Assembly: GCF_963675165.1 (NCBI RefSeq)
Contig: NC_087383.1
Span: 3,688,979 to 3,752,978 of the forward strand
Origin: Halichondria panicea
Lineage: Eukaryota; Porifera; Demospongiae; Suberitida; Halichondriidae
Direction of reading: 5' to 3'
DNA length: 64,000 bases
Part shown: piece after piece, positions 31,905 through 42,274 of the stretch
Numbering within the stretch: position 1 is the first letter of the stretch
Layout: every line of letters begins with the position of its first letter
Notes under the pieces: model-generated
The model's database searches: none
Seen by the model: only the letters and a program-made list of their open reading frames with translations
Told to the model about the DNA's origin: nothing
Made by a program: the position numbers and the translations under genes

Positions 31905-33419
31905 CTATATACTGTAATGTTCTAGTAATCGTTTTGCTTCCCTCAGTCCAGATTCGAATGCACCATTAGTTGTTCCATACATTGATACATGTGTGGCCTC
32001 CCCTGCAAAGAGCAGCTGCATCGAGGTTGAACCATCAACCGGCTTAGAGAGGGCGACACGGTCCATTTCACCACTACCTTTAGCACAATAAGAATACACA
32101 CCCAGCACATGAGGGTCACTAGTCCAGGCGCCAATGATTACTCTTGTGGGGCAAATTCGTTTTTTCAAGAATTTCTCGAGTACCAAGCTGATTCCTTCGA
32201 TTCTCTCCTGATTTGTGGCAGCCTCAATTCCTCTAGCCTTGTCAGCAGCAAACCATGTGAGGTATACGTTTGAGTCTTTTTGTCTAATCATTATATCGAG
32301 TGATTGTGCCCACGGATATTTGGAAAGATACTGCAACTCTTCTTCCAGCCAAAATAGTTCAATAACTCGATGTTCTTTGTCAATCAAAGGAGCCGAGAAC
32401 TCGAAAAAAACACTGCATCCTTCGCCCATACCTAGTTTTGATATGGCTTCCAGTTTGTCTGCCGGGAGAGAGGGACTAAAAGTTTCATTGATACTAGCCC
32501 ATAATTTCAGCACTCCTAATGATGTGGTTACTATCACATGGTGAGCATCATAAACCTGGCCATTTTCACAGTGAACTGTAATGGGAGGGATATCACTCTC
32601 ACTATTAGCAGCTTTGTCAGTCCAGTTGATCGCCTTGACTACATTGGAGCACTGAAGAGTATCGGGTGGTAGCTCTTTAGAAATGGCTGACACTATCTCG
32701 GAATAGTTTGCACGTTGTAGGTACTCACAATCAGGGTCTAAGTAATCTCCATAAGCGCTCGCATCAAGGTTGGCAAGGTACGCTCCATTCATGAATCTCT
32801 CATAGATAATCATTCGATTGTAGATATGCCTAGGAGTGCAACCAGTTGGCAGCTGCATTGCAGCAGAGGCTTCAACAACTTCAAAGTATCGAGCCTCTAA
32901 ATACTCTTTAGGCGGGAGATATGTCTTGTTCGTTTTAGGCCACTCTTTTCGAATCACATAATTCCAATCTTTCTTGTCATAGCATTCGCACAATTCATCT
33001 ACAACTTCGGCAAACATCTTTTCATAGTGTTTGGCTGATGAGAACTGAATTTCTTCACCATTGCTCAAAAAATGGATGTTTGGAATTCCAGTATCAGTGA
33101 ATATTTCATTATGGGATTCAGCACTCTTGTTGGATGCCAATTGTCGACTCTCCAAGAAATCAGTAAAATTAGTAGCTTTGTTAAAGTAATACAAAAAACA
33201 CGCTCCAAGTTCACCGAAGTATCTTCCGTCTTGTATCGGCACTGACTTGGCTCTTCCGCCAGGGTATGGCTTGGCTTCCAACAACTTGATGTCTAAGTTG
33301 ACGTTCTTGAGAGTAGATGAGAGTGTGTGAGCTGCTGCTAGACCTGCCAGACCACCTCCTACTATCACCACCTTCTTGGAGGGCCCAACACTGGGTAGGG
33401 AATAAAGCTGTCCTGACAT
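31905..33419 (-). CDS. FAD amine oxidase, polyamine-oxidase-like (copy 5)
   Basis: Intronless, 504 residues, starting MSGQLYSLPSVGPSKK. All FAD motifs are intact (GGGLAG, PGGR, FAGEATH...TTNGAF). It is the most diverged of the minus-strand copies: FGELGACF, SAESHNE, MFAEVVDELCECYD, EVVEASAAMQLP and GCSVFFEF are private or rare variants. The flavin lysine is absent here too. The promoter differs from copies 2-4: the GGCTATAA repeats and the inverted repeat are missing, and only a receptor pseudogene (34587) lies upstream. It may therefore be regulated differently (inference). Confidence 0.9.
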   Translation of the reverse strand: MSGQLYSLPSVGPSKKVVIVGGGLAGLAAAHTLSSTLKNVNLDIKLLEAKPYPGGRAKSVPIQDGRYFGELGACFLYYFNKATNFTDFLESRQLASNKSAESHNEIFTDTGIPNIHFLSNGEEIQFSSAKHYEKMFAEVVDELCECYDKKDWNYVIRKEWPKTNKTYLPPKEYLEARYFEVVEASAAMQLPTGCTPRHIYNRMIIYERFMNGAYLANLDASAYGDYLDPDCEYLQRANYSEIVSAISKELPPDTLQCSNVVKAINWTDKAANSESDIPPITVHCENGQVYDAHHVIVTTSLGVLKLWASINETFSPSLPADKLEAISKLGMGEGCSVFFEFSAPLIDKEHRVIELFWLEEELQYLSKYPWAQSLDIMIRQKDSNVYLTWFAADKARGIEAATNQERIEGISLVLEKFLKKRICPTRVIIGAWTSDPHVLGVYSYCAKGSGEMDRVALSKPVDGSTSMQLLFAGEATHVSMYGTTNGAFESGLREAKRLLEHYSI

Positions 33420-34586
33420 TGCACTAGATATAAAGCTGTGACTAATCTAGATATAGTCTACTAGTAATAAAATGCTTGCCATGGTTGGAGATTAAGATCT
33501 AGTGCATGCAAGTGGGCTATTATAGGAACTGTGCCTGTATTTGTATTAAGATAGCATAATTATCTATGGCTTTTAGGTCAGGAATGACAGAGGAAGCCAA
33601 TGTAATTCAAGCCATGCAAGTACTTATGCAGCATCTAGCCTAGCCTCGATCCCAGGCCGAGTTTTCGCTTTTATAACGGTTAGTTGTTTGCCTAACCGTT
33701 ATAAAAGCGAAAACTCGGCCTAGGGTTGCAGTCATGCTCCAAGAAAATGGAATGTGCCTAATCGGGCATAGATTGAAAAGGGAAGGGATTTAAAACGACC
33801 AGGCCTCTCTGTGCGCATGTAAACGGTTGAAACACTCCACGTTATGATTTAGCGATTGTGAATATTTTCGTGGTTGACCGTTCTGAGGCTGTTTCTAGCT
33901 CTCCTATCCACTAGCGATCACTCAGGGGCTGGGAGGTATATTATCTAAATTTACACCACTGACAAGCAATGTGAAAGTTGCTAGAATTGGCTGAGAGAAA
34001 AGCACCAAAGTGTGGGCCGGGAGAGCCATAATTATGTCATTGACATCATTAATTAAGTCAATATTAAGCCAGTTACTATACATACGGATTTCGTCTGAAG
34101 TGGTGGAATCTGTCTGACAATGTAAAATGGGCCATGCTTGATAATTGCATAATCTAAACTGTTTATAATGATGCTGTGACGGATTGTTAATTGTATGTAT
34201 TGATCTCTCCCGTTTTCTTATTTCCCCATGCTTTTTGGCATTTGGTGCTCTCCCGGGTAACAATGCAAATGTTTTTTCTCTACTTCATTGGAAATCCGCT
34301 TTGCATCTTTAGTGTACATATAATAATAGTGATGTCTCAATTCTCAATTAACAATTACTATTTTGAGTATAATTTATAAGCATGCATGTGCATGTTATTA
34401 GTCTTGTAATGAACACACTCACGCTCACATAATGTGCAAAGATCAACACAAGCTGTAAACCAAGAGACTGTTGCATGTATGTGCTACAGCCAAATAGGGG
34501 TAAACGAACCTACTTGATTGTGAATAACAAGAATGCAATAGATCACAATTCAGATACGTATACGTATCGATCGTAGGCTCAGAAAA
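33420..34586. other. Spacer between oxidase 5 and broken receptor
   Basis: Holds the oxidase promoter, a perfect hairpin (33654-33721), a relic of the 542-bp MITE end at about 33767, the minus-strand GAGAGCACCAAATGCC-type stretch also found at 21490 and 45400, and a relic of the receptor upstream block (GGGGTAAACGAACCTACTTG at about 34496). Confidence 0.5.
33654..33721. repeat. Perfect 30-bp hairpin
   Basis: The left arm 33654-33683 (AGGCCGAGTTTTCGCTTTTA...) is exactly complementary to the right arm 33692-33721 with an 8-base loop. The left flank TAGCCTCGATCCC also belongs to the element, as its complement follows the half copy at 44664-44722. Confidence 0.85.
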
Positions 34587-35435
34587 ATGGAGTCTCTGGA
34601 CTATAATAATTATATACAGTGACTATGACAATGCCACTCAAGAGTTTCTTATTGGCAACCACTCATAGCTATTGGCATTGTCCTCAACTTTGCAGTAATA
34701 CTCCATCAAGTCTATTCTGGAATCTCAGTGTCTTCACAGCCCTGATCAAGAGCAAACTCAGCAACAATCCTCTAACAGTGCTGTACAGTTCCTTACATTG
34801 GTGCTTTGTGTGGACAAGATTGTTGCAACTATTATATATTATGGCAACAGCTTCACCATGCAGACGCGCTCAGATTTTGCATAGACGTTTCTTTGCCAAG
34901 TTGGTGATTAAGTCTTTTGGTGCATTCTCCGCTGGTTTTTCTGTACTGATAACCACCTGCCAGAGCGTGCTATATACAGCTACAAATCATCAGAGGGAAG
35001 AAACAGTGGAACAGCTCCAGAAAGATCATCCCTTGCATTGGAGTAAGCTTTCTAGTTGCAATATTTTGGTCTACAGTTTTACTCCTTCAGCAAAATTTGT
35101 TACCTTCATTAAATCCTTGCCAGTTGTTATGGATACACTAACAAATGCATTTCTAAATATATCGTATAGCTGGTTATTTTTGAGGCACGAAATGTTTGAG
35201 GTTTTCGAGGATTGACCCAAAAACACGAAAATTTTAGTAGCTCGAAATTAGTTTACATCGGTATTACTGTAGGGGTGTGGTCTTGAATCGGCTATCATCG
35301 AACTTTTTATTTGGGCAATTCGCAAACATTTTGTGCCTCGAAAATAACCTGCTATATGGTTATTTGTAGTGTGTCTACTCTGCTTCCAGCTACTATCATG
35401 GTTATAGCAACATCAGTAGTCTGTAAAAATTGTCA
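34587..35435 (+). pseudogene. 7TM receptor pseudogene split by a MITE
   Basis: Subfamily-B sequence from MESLDY through loop 2 with many small indels, then a MITE at 35159-35361, then GTGTCTACTCTGCTTCCAGC of TM5, breaking off after ACATCAGTAGTCTG. TM6 and TM7 are absent. Confidence 0.8.
35159..35361. mobile_element. MITE inside receptor pseudogene
   Basis: The left end TATCGTATAGCTGGTTATTT and the right end AAAATAACCTGCTATATGGTTA are inverted. It lies in the loop-2 codons after AAATA, which are continuous in the gene at 21914, so this is a clean record of an insertion, apparently at TA. Confidence 0.75.
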
Positions 35436-37207
35436 GTGCAGTGCATTTTACTTTCTCATCATATCAACCCATGCATGGTTCTTCACCACCGGCATGCATG
35501 CGTATGCAGTTAATTGGTAGAGGAGTATACATAATTAGGATGCATGGAATGATCATATAATTATAGATCATATATCTCTAGGGTACATGACTGTGATCAG
35601 CCTGAAACCCTCCCTCCAACCTTTAAGGACCCTCTGAGTCTCTCTTTTAAAGAAAACTATATATACCGTGACAAAAAATTGTGGCAAGTAAAAAATGTGC
35701 GGTTGTCTAAAGTTGTAAATGTGGTTTGTCAAGTTCAAGCACACGCAACACAAAATGTACACAGTGCATATAATACATATATAACTGCCCTCGTGAATAC
35801 ATATATTCTATAAACTGCATGCCCTCGGTAGTATATATATACACACTGCAAATATCCATGGTACAGGTAGTACTGAATCACATGCCCCCTGATAGTATAG
35901 GTATCAATTGGAAACGAAGAAAATATAATCTTGATTGTCGTGAAGTAGCTAGAGGTACACAGAGCGCTTTTTCATGCTTGTGTTCCTATAGATAATATTA
36001 TAGCTATAAGGCTGTGACTAAACAGTGTCCTGTGTCCCAAATGGTCTCAAGTATGAGATGAAAGTTGAATTTAGCAGCAGAACTGCTCGTGGACTCCTAT
36101 AAACAGCAAAACAATTCTCATGAATTATTCATGTTTAGCCCTCGTGAAAGTAAGCCTCAATTAGAGATACACGGATGGTACTTTGAGGGTACTTCTGTTT
36201 CCAATCCCGCTCTACTCTATCCATGGTTTGGGGCAACCAGCAATGGCCAGTATATGGAATAGCAAGTGACCATATCCTATATCCCCATTTAGTTGCCAGC
36301 CCCTAAAACATACGTCACAACTTTAGCAGCACCAATTGATAGTGCCGAGTGGCTGGCAACAAAGTAAAATCTCATACTAAGGGGCTGGCAACTGCAAATG
36401 AGAGGCAAATGTTGTTCTAGAACTACATGCACACGTATTGGTATATAGTGCTAATAGTATAGGGTTGGGTCGAAAACAGCAAAAAGCCCCCCTCTGAATC
36501 TCACCCATGCAAGACACAATACAGAGTTTATATATCTGTTGCCCATATCATTAATTTTGTGGGAAGCTGAATTGAACATTGGAAAAAGTTATGAGAACAG
36601 AAACAACAACTTTTTGTCATTCTTCCCCTCAGTTTCTCAGTTCCGCGAGATAATCTAAAGAACTGTAGGTACACAGCACAAACTAGCGACATATTACTGT
36701 CCTCCGTTGTCCTGGGTACGTCCCTAACTATACTCGCTTTCTCTCAAAGTTAGATTTGCTATAGTAAAGATTGCAAAGACCATGCATAGTTGGAGCATGC
36801 AAAGACTATATATCAACCCACAATCTTGTTTGCGAACTTTTTGTTCTTTCAGTGCACATGCATGCTCTTCCAACCCTATATACGCACTTTTTTTGCACTC
36901 TTGTAGCTTAATTTGTGATTGATTGGTTTGTTTACAATCTCCAAGAAAACTTCTGCTGCTGCATACTCGCCAACAACATGCATGCATGCCTCAAATCAAA
37001 GTGTCAGTCTATATATCAACCAGTGCATGCACTGAACACAATCTCTAAAATTCAAAGAAGTTGAGGTGCACATTCCTGTCACATGCAAGAAAACGAAGGA
37101 ATATGAGCAAACGACAACTATATAGCTATACTAGCTGAAGAATGTACATGCATGTACATGGTTGTACAATAAGGATAATAAATTGATATAATCAAGGGCT
37201 CAAGAAA
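35436..37207. other. Spacer with relics
   Basis: About 35441-35760 parallels 24935-25300 (including the GTTGTAAATGTGG flank, here without an oxidase after it). About 35870-36220 is a degraded 542-bp MITE relative (right end ACTTCTGTTTCCAATCCC). A short inverted pair AGTTGCCAGCCCCT / complement is at 36291 and 36379. From about 37062 the sequence matches 17600 onward. Confidence 0.45.
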
Positions 37208-38245
37208 ATGGAACCTCTCAACTACAGTGATTACAATGGATGCCATTCAAGAATTTCCATACTGGCAACCACTCGTAGCTATTGAGATTATCATCCATTT
37301 TGCAGTACTACTCCCATTAATTATATTCTGGAATCTCACTGTCTTCATAGCCCTGATCAAGAGCAAACTCAGCAACAAGCCTCTAACAGTGCTGTACAGT
37401 TCCTTACTGTTGGTACTATGTTTGGACAAGTTTGCTCAAGCTATTTTAACGGCAACCATTTCATCATCCTTGCTCAGATTTTGCATATGTGACATTCTAA
37501 CGAGTTCTTTTCTCTTTTCTTTCAATGCATCCTGCAATGTTTTTTCTACACTGGTGATCGCTTTCCAGAGCTTGCTACAGCTACAAATCATCAGAGGGAA
37601 AAAACGATGGAACAGCTACAAAAGGATCATCCCTTGCATCGGAGAAAGCTTTCTAGTCGGAATGTTCTGGTATGTAGTGATACACTTATTCAGAGCATCC
37701 TTCTACCAGCATCATCAAATCCTTGCCAGCCATTATGCACACAGAACAGTACATCAATTTCGGAAGCCGAACAATTAGTCATAGGTTCCTATTTTGTGTC
37801 TACACTGCTTCCCGCTTCTACCATCGTCACAGTAATGTCAGTTTGGTCTGTACAGCTATTTAAGAAAATGTCTATCCAGCCAAATATTCAAGGATACAAT
37901 ACCTTGAATAAAAAACTTTTATTTATGCCTATTTTCATGGTGTTTATAGTTGTATGCAGTTCACCAATTGGTTATCTGACAAGTGTAGCATTTTCGGAAG
38001 TGTTAAAGCTAGCGGAAGTGGAAGATTACCTTGGAAACTGGGCCTATTTCACAAGGAGGATGTCATTTGGTTTTTGCAGCTGTCTACATGGAGTGTCCTA
38101 TCCAATCACACTCCTCTATTTCAATACCAAGCTAAGAAAAAACTGGAAGAAATATCTTACTAGAAAGTCAAACAGAGTGGACGTGGAAGTCATCACATGC
38201 AGTAAGGCCACTCCAACTTCACCGGCCATGACTGTAGTAATTTAG
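37208..38245 (+). pseudogene. 7TM receptor pseudogene, subfamily C (better copy)
   Basis: Starts MEPLNYSDYNG. One extra base near codon 11 breaks the start frame, and about two extra bases near 37672-37680 shift the frame at the end of TM4. Between and after these, long frames stay open (37227-37778 and from 37607 on), including both loop-2 cysteines and a TM7 of GVSYPITLLYF. If the first shift is bypassed by the Met at 37227, the second still truncates the protein after TM4. The sister copy is 17708-18725. Confidence 0.75.
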
Positions 38246-38693
38246 TAAAGTGTAAGACCATGCAATTTAGTAAATCAGGACGACAATTTACTAAAGCGTG
38301 AGATCCATATACAGTAAAGTGGATTTCTTAAACATGCAGTTTTGACACATCACGTTTTTTTCACGGCACCCCATACAAACACTCTGCCAATCCCAATTAC
38401 AACTTACTGAATGTGAATATAATGTACGGCCACGACTATCAACTAGTACTTGATCATTGCATGCATGGGCGTTATGCTAGATATTCACTGAAAACAAAAA
38501 ATTTTACACATTTTCAACTAAGTGTACAGTCCTGATGCATGCATGCACGTAAATCAGCTGATCTTGAATAGTGGCAAATGACAGCAATGATGAATCGTTA
38601 GCAAAATGTAGTGAATCACACATGTCAATTGTACTTAACATACAGCTATAATAATTTATTATACGTAGTTTATAGTTATCAAGAGCTCTAAAA
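38246..38693. other. Spacer shared with 18726-19185
   Basis: Same non-coding sequence with small differences. Confidence 0.4.
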
Positions 38694-39305
38694 ATGGAAT
38701 CCTCCCTAAACTACAGTGAATAGGACAATGGCAGTGCGGCCGATCAAGAGTTTCCTTATTATTGGCAACCACTGATAGCTATATTGAGAATCCTCAACTT
38801 TGCAGTACTACTCCCTTTCTGGATTCTCACTGTCTTAATCAGGAGCAAACTCGGTAACAAGCCTCTAACAGCACTCTATACTTTCACTATTGGTTAGACA
38901 ATTTGCTGCAGCTATATTTATGGTAACCTATTCATCAGACGCGCTTAGATTTGCATAAGCAATATTCTAGCATCAGCTTTTCTCTTTTCTTTCAATGCAT
39001 TCTCCACTGTTTTTCTGTACTGATAATTACTTTCCAGAGCTTGCTACAGCTACAAATTATCAGAGGAAAGAAACAACGGAACAGCTATGGAAGGGTCATC
39101 TCTTGCATTGGAGTAAGTGCTCTAGCTGGAATGTTATGGTGTGTATAGTGATACTTGTTTAGCAAATCTTTATGCGAGAATCATCAGATAACTTCCTGCC
39201 TTTATGCATAAAGAATGCTACAACTCCAGTTCTGGAAGTCGAAAGCATAATCACAGGAAAATTGTTTGTGTCTATATACAATGCTTCCAGCTTCTGCCAC
39301 AATCA
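38694..39305 (+). pseudogene. 7TM receptor pseudogene, subfamily D (copy)
   Basis: Counterpart of 19186-19785, with the same early TAG. It continues slightly further (ATGCTTCCAGCTTCTGCC) before joining the inverted block at about 39307. Confidence 0.8.
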
Positions 39306-39306
39306 T

Positions 39307-40425
39307 AATTGAGAATTTAGAGATCATATTGCTATAATTTTTATATGCACACTAAATTGTTCATCATAGTGCAAAGCAGATTCCCAAAGAATTCTCTATA
39401 GAGAAAAAAAATTGCAATGTGAAATTTGTTACTCGGGAGAAGCACCAAAAAGCACGGGGAAACAAGAAAACGAGAGATCAATACATACGACAATCCGTAA
39501 GAGCATCATTAACAGTATATTATATGGCCTACCATGTATTATGTGTGTGATTAGTTAGATCCCTTGAATCTGCGAAAGGCACCTTACAATTAATGACACT
39601 GTATTAAATTTTACCGTGAAGGTGGTGAGTAACAAGGGCTGGTGTCTTGTGGGACTGAAAGTAAGAAGAAGGTGTCGACTCTTTTTATATGTTTATAGTC
39701 TGTGGTTGCTACACCGTATAGCGGTATATTTTCGAGGCACTAAAGTTTCGCGAATTGACCTCGAATTGGCCTCGAACCTCGACATTTAAGTTCCTCGAAA
39801 ATTTGGAATCATTGTTTACTTCCGGTATTGTAAAGACCTCTCTACAGTATAGGGGTGTGGTAATTTGAACCTCTATCCTCAAAAATAAAGTCTGTGAAAT
39901 GTTTATTTTAAGCAAGAGAGAGCCATTCACGTCAATCCTAAAATTATTCACATGCATGGATAATATAATTTATGGGAGGACAATTATTACTACCTACTGC
40001 CACTGGTATATAACTAGAGAAAGTGTACCATACAATTTTGATAACTTTGTTTGACTGTACGTGTGAGTTTTGTGATGATGCTCACTATACACGCAGTACA
40101 ATGTTGACGATGGATTGCAAGTTTTGATGATGAGCAAGTATACAAATGATATTCATGACATGCAGTACAAGGACGTGCACACATTTTTACCAGCATTATA
40201 TACAATTACAATTTGTTAACCAGTAAATGTAGTGACGCATATACGGCTCTCTCCTGCTTGCTTGTTTCCACCCTGCCCCCGTCCAACCCTAGCAACTTAC
40301 CATTGAGCAGTTACAGCTGCAATACATACACAAACACACACATGCATGGATGCACACATTTTTCATCAAGCTGTTGGAAGCCAATTAAGCCATAATTATA
40401 ACCATGATCATAACCGATCATCAGT
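39307..40425. repeat. Inverted copy of 20570-21660
   Basis: Begins GAGAATTTAGAGATCATATT, the complement of the end of the 21.6-kb block, and runs to the GGTTATAAT region near 40425. The MITE inside (39708-39880) and the WDR41 relic are carried along. Confidence 0.8.
39598..39675 (+). pseudogene. Relic of WDR41 last-traced exon (inverted)
   Basis: GTGAAGGTGGTGAGTAACAA...GGCTGGTGTCTTGTGGGACTG is the complement of the relic at 21291-21386, so it reads in the opposite direction to WDR41. Confidence 0.55.
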
Positions 40426-40762
40426 GCATGGGTAAACTTCCTAATAATCAACTGCAGTTATAGAATATTAATGTGTATATAGTGTAATGACCAATTGTTT
40501 GCTGCTGCATACAGAACTCTTGGTGCATGGGCAGTGTACTATTTTGACCAACCATTGTCTTATATGTGTATCTGCAATTACCATATTCAGGTGGTGAATA
40601 TCTTTGGCGCTCTGAGGCTGACAGCTGGGAAGGTAAGGAGATGCAGCTCTTATTAGTTTGTTGCTTCTTATGTTATTTTTACGTCACAATGTCCATGATT
40701 GTTCGTATATATAGTATAGTTATGGAGTCCTATAATTATAGGAAGCCTTCCATCTGGTTTTT

Positions 40763-40887
40763 ATGCCACACCTAAGAGGAAGATATGCACCCATATATCC
40801 TCCGCTACCGTGGCTACTCCGAGGGGTATGTAACTACGGTATAGCGGAGGATATTACGGGTGCATATCCTCCGAGTAGGTGTGGCAT
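40763..40887. repeat. Long imperfect hairpin
   Basis: ATGCCACACCTAAGAGGAAG... and ...CTCCGAGTAGGTGTGGCAT are inverted complements over about 48 bp, sharing ATATGCACCC and ATATCCTCCGCTA. Likely a small MITE; it includes ACGGTATAGCG near its centre. Confidence 0.7.
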
Positions 40888-40953
40888 ATCTGACTTATAC
40901 CACGTGACCGCAGCACTATAAAGGACCTCCCCCTAGCCACAATTCAATTCACG

Positions 40954-41109
40954 ATGCAGACTGCAAAAAAGAACAAGACTATGCCAGATTTTGCAACTGT
41001 CAAAGAGCTAGTTGAGCAACACGTCGACTTGATCCTATACAGATGCTCAGGAGCTTCCTTGGTCCAAGCGTTGACCATTCGACGTCCCTTACTGGAGTTG
41101 CAAGGATAA
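40954..41109 (+). CDS. Possible 51-residue protein
   Basis: An open frame MQTAKKNKTMPDFATVKELV... ending RRPLLELQG, with a TATAAAG 36 bp upstream of its ATG (CACTATAAAGG at 40915). Composition looks protein-like: an amphipathic, mixed-charge middle and few rare residues. I do not recognise it. It could be a fragment of a larger gene copied here (first exon or retrocopy) or chance. No neighbour explains it, and the hairpin at 40763-40887 lies just upstream. Confidence 0.3.
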   Translation: MQTAKKNKTMPDFATVKELVEQHVDLILYRCSGASLVQALTIRRPLLELQG

Positions 41110-41762
41110 AATGTATCTAAATCACGCCCATACATGGACCCATGGAAGCTTAGCCATCTTGTTGGAGAGCACCTTCCATGTTTTTACCGTTGCTTTGAGT
41201 GTTAGTACTTTCAAGCATGGTTCTTTTCTCTCTGCTTACTTTCTTGAACAAATGAAAAAACAAACAAAACAAACAAAAAAACTGTGCGTGTCTGGGGCTG
41301 TATGCTAATATTCTATATATCCTACAGCTGTTGACCGATGAGATCAATTAGTGGTGCGTTTATACAGCACTCGATCCCATCTATTACATATATGGCGCGA
41401 GTGAGGCATGTGCATGTGTATTGAATCAGTATTTGGATTGCATGCTGCTTGCATGCCAATGTTATTATTGTAAAAGTTGTTAATAATTATAGCCTCTAGC
41501 CTCTAGCCTATAGGTAGATCTAAGTGTTGATGTATTGTAACAAAGACCTAATGATATAGACACAATATTTAAGAAATGACAGAAAATGTGCAAGACTGAG
41601 TAAAATCACACATTACAGTTAAGAGTATCGTTTCCATTTCATTTATGCAATTAGCTTGAATTTGTTCTATATAGCTATAATTATGCATACAGTTGATAGA
41701 CAATCAAGGAAGCAGTTTGCATGCATGTCTTTAATGCCTTTTCGTAGTTGCTGTGTTAATTT
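41110..41762. other. Spacer, nothing recognised
   Basis: A-rich patch AAACAAAACAAAC at about 41260; otherwise no feature seen. Confidence 0.3.
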
Positions 41763-41880
41763 CCGAGTCCACTCTGTTTGAGCTTCTATATAATTATAGT
41801 AAGAGATAGTTCTTCCAGTTCTTTCTTAGTTTAGTGTTGAAATAGAGCAGTGTAATTGGATAGGATGCTCCGTGCAGGCA
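41763..41880 (-). pseudogene. 7TM receptor remnant, TM7 and tail
   Basis: Read on the minus strand it gives CATCCTATCCAATTACACTG (ASYPITLLYF region), the LRKNWKN tail and a broken SNRVDS end. Parallel to the remnant at 4868-5121, both in reverse orientation to the intact genes. Confidence 0.75.
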
Positions 41881-42149
41881 TTTGACAAAAGTAACTAAAA
41901 GTTTTGTTTAAGTTATTGTATTCTTGGACTTTTTGTTGGATAGATACGTATTTTCTTAAATAGCTGTCCAGACCAAACTAACGTGGCTATAATTATTATT
42001 ATTGCCTATTGAATATAAGCACGTGTGCATACTATCAGTGACCGGTTCTCTTGTAATGCGCACACTTACACTCACATGCGTGCAAAGATCAACACAAGCT
42101 GTATAAACCAATAAATTATAGAGACTGTACTGTTGCATGCGCGCATGTG

Positions 42150-42274
42150 CTACAATTAACCGAATAGGGGTAAACGACACCTACTTGATTGCGAATAACA
42201 AGAATGCAATAGATCACAGTTCAGAACATAATTACGTATACGTATCGATCATAATTCAGTATAGGCTCAGAAAA
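42150..42274 (+). promoter_or_regulatory. Conserved upstream block of receptor gene
   Basis: GGGGTAAACGACACCTACTT, AATAACAAGAATGCAATAGA, ACGTATACGTATCGATCATA and GGCTCAGAAAA before the ATG, as at 21813-21900. Confidence 0.6.

Noticed and set aside
42137-42274. 46-codon upstream extension of the receptor at 42275
   Set aside because: It covers the conserved upstream block that is not open in the other genes.
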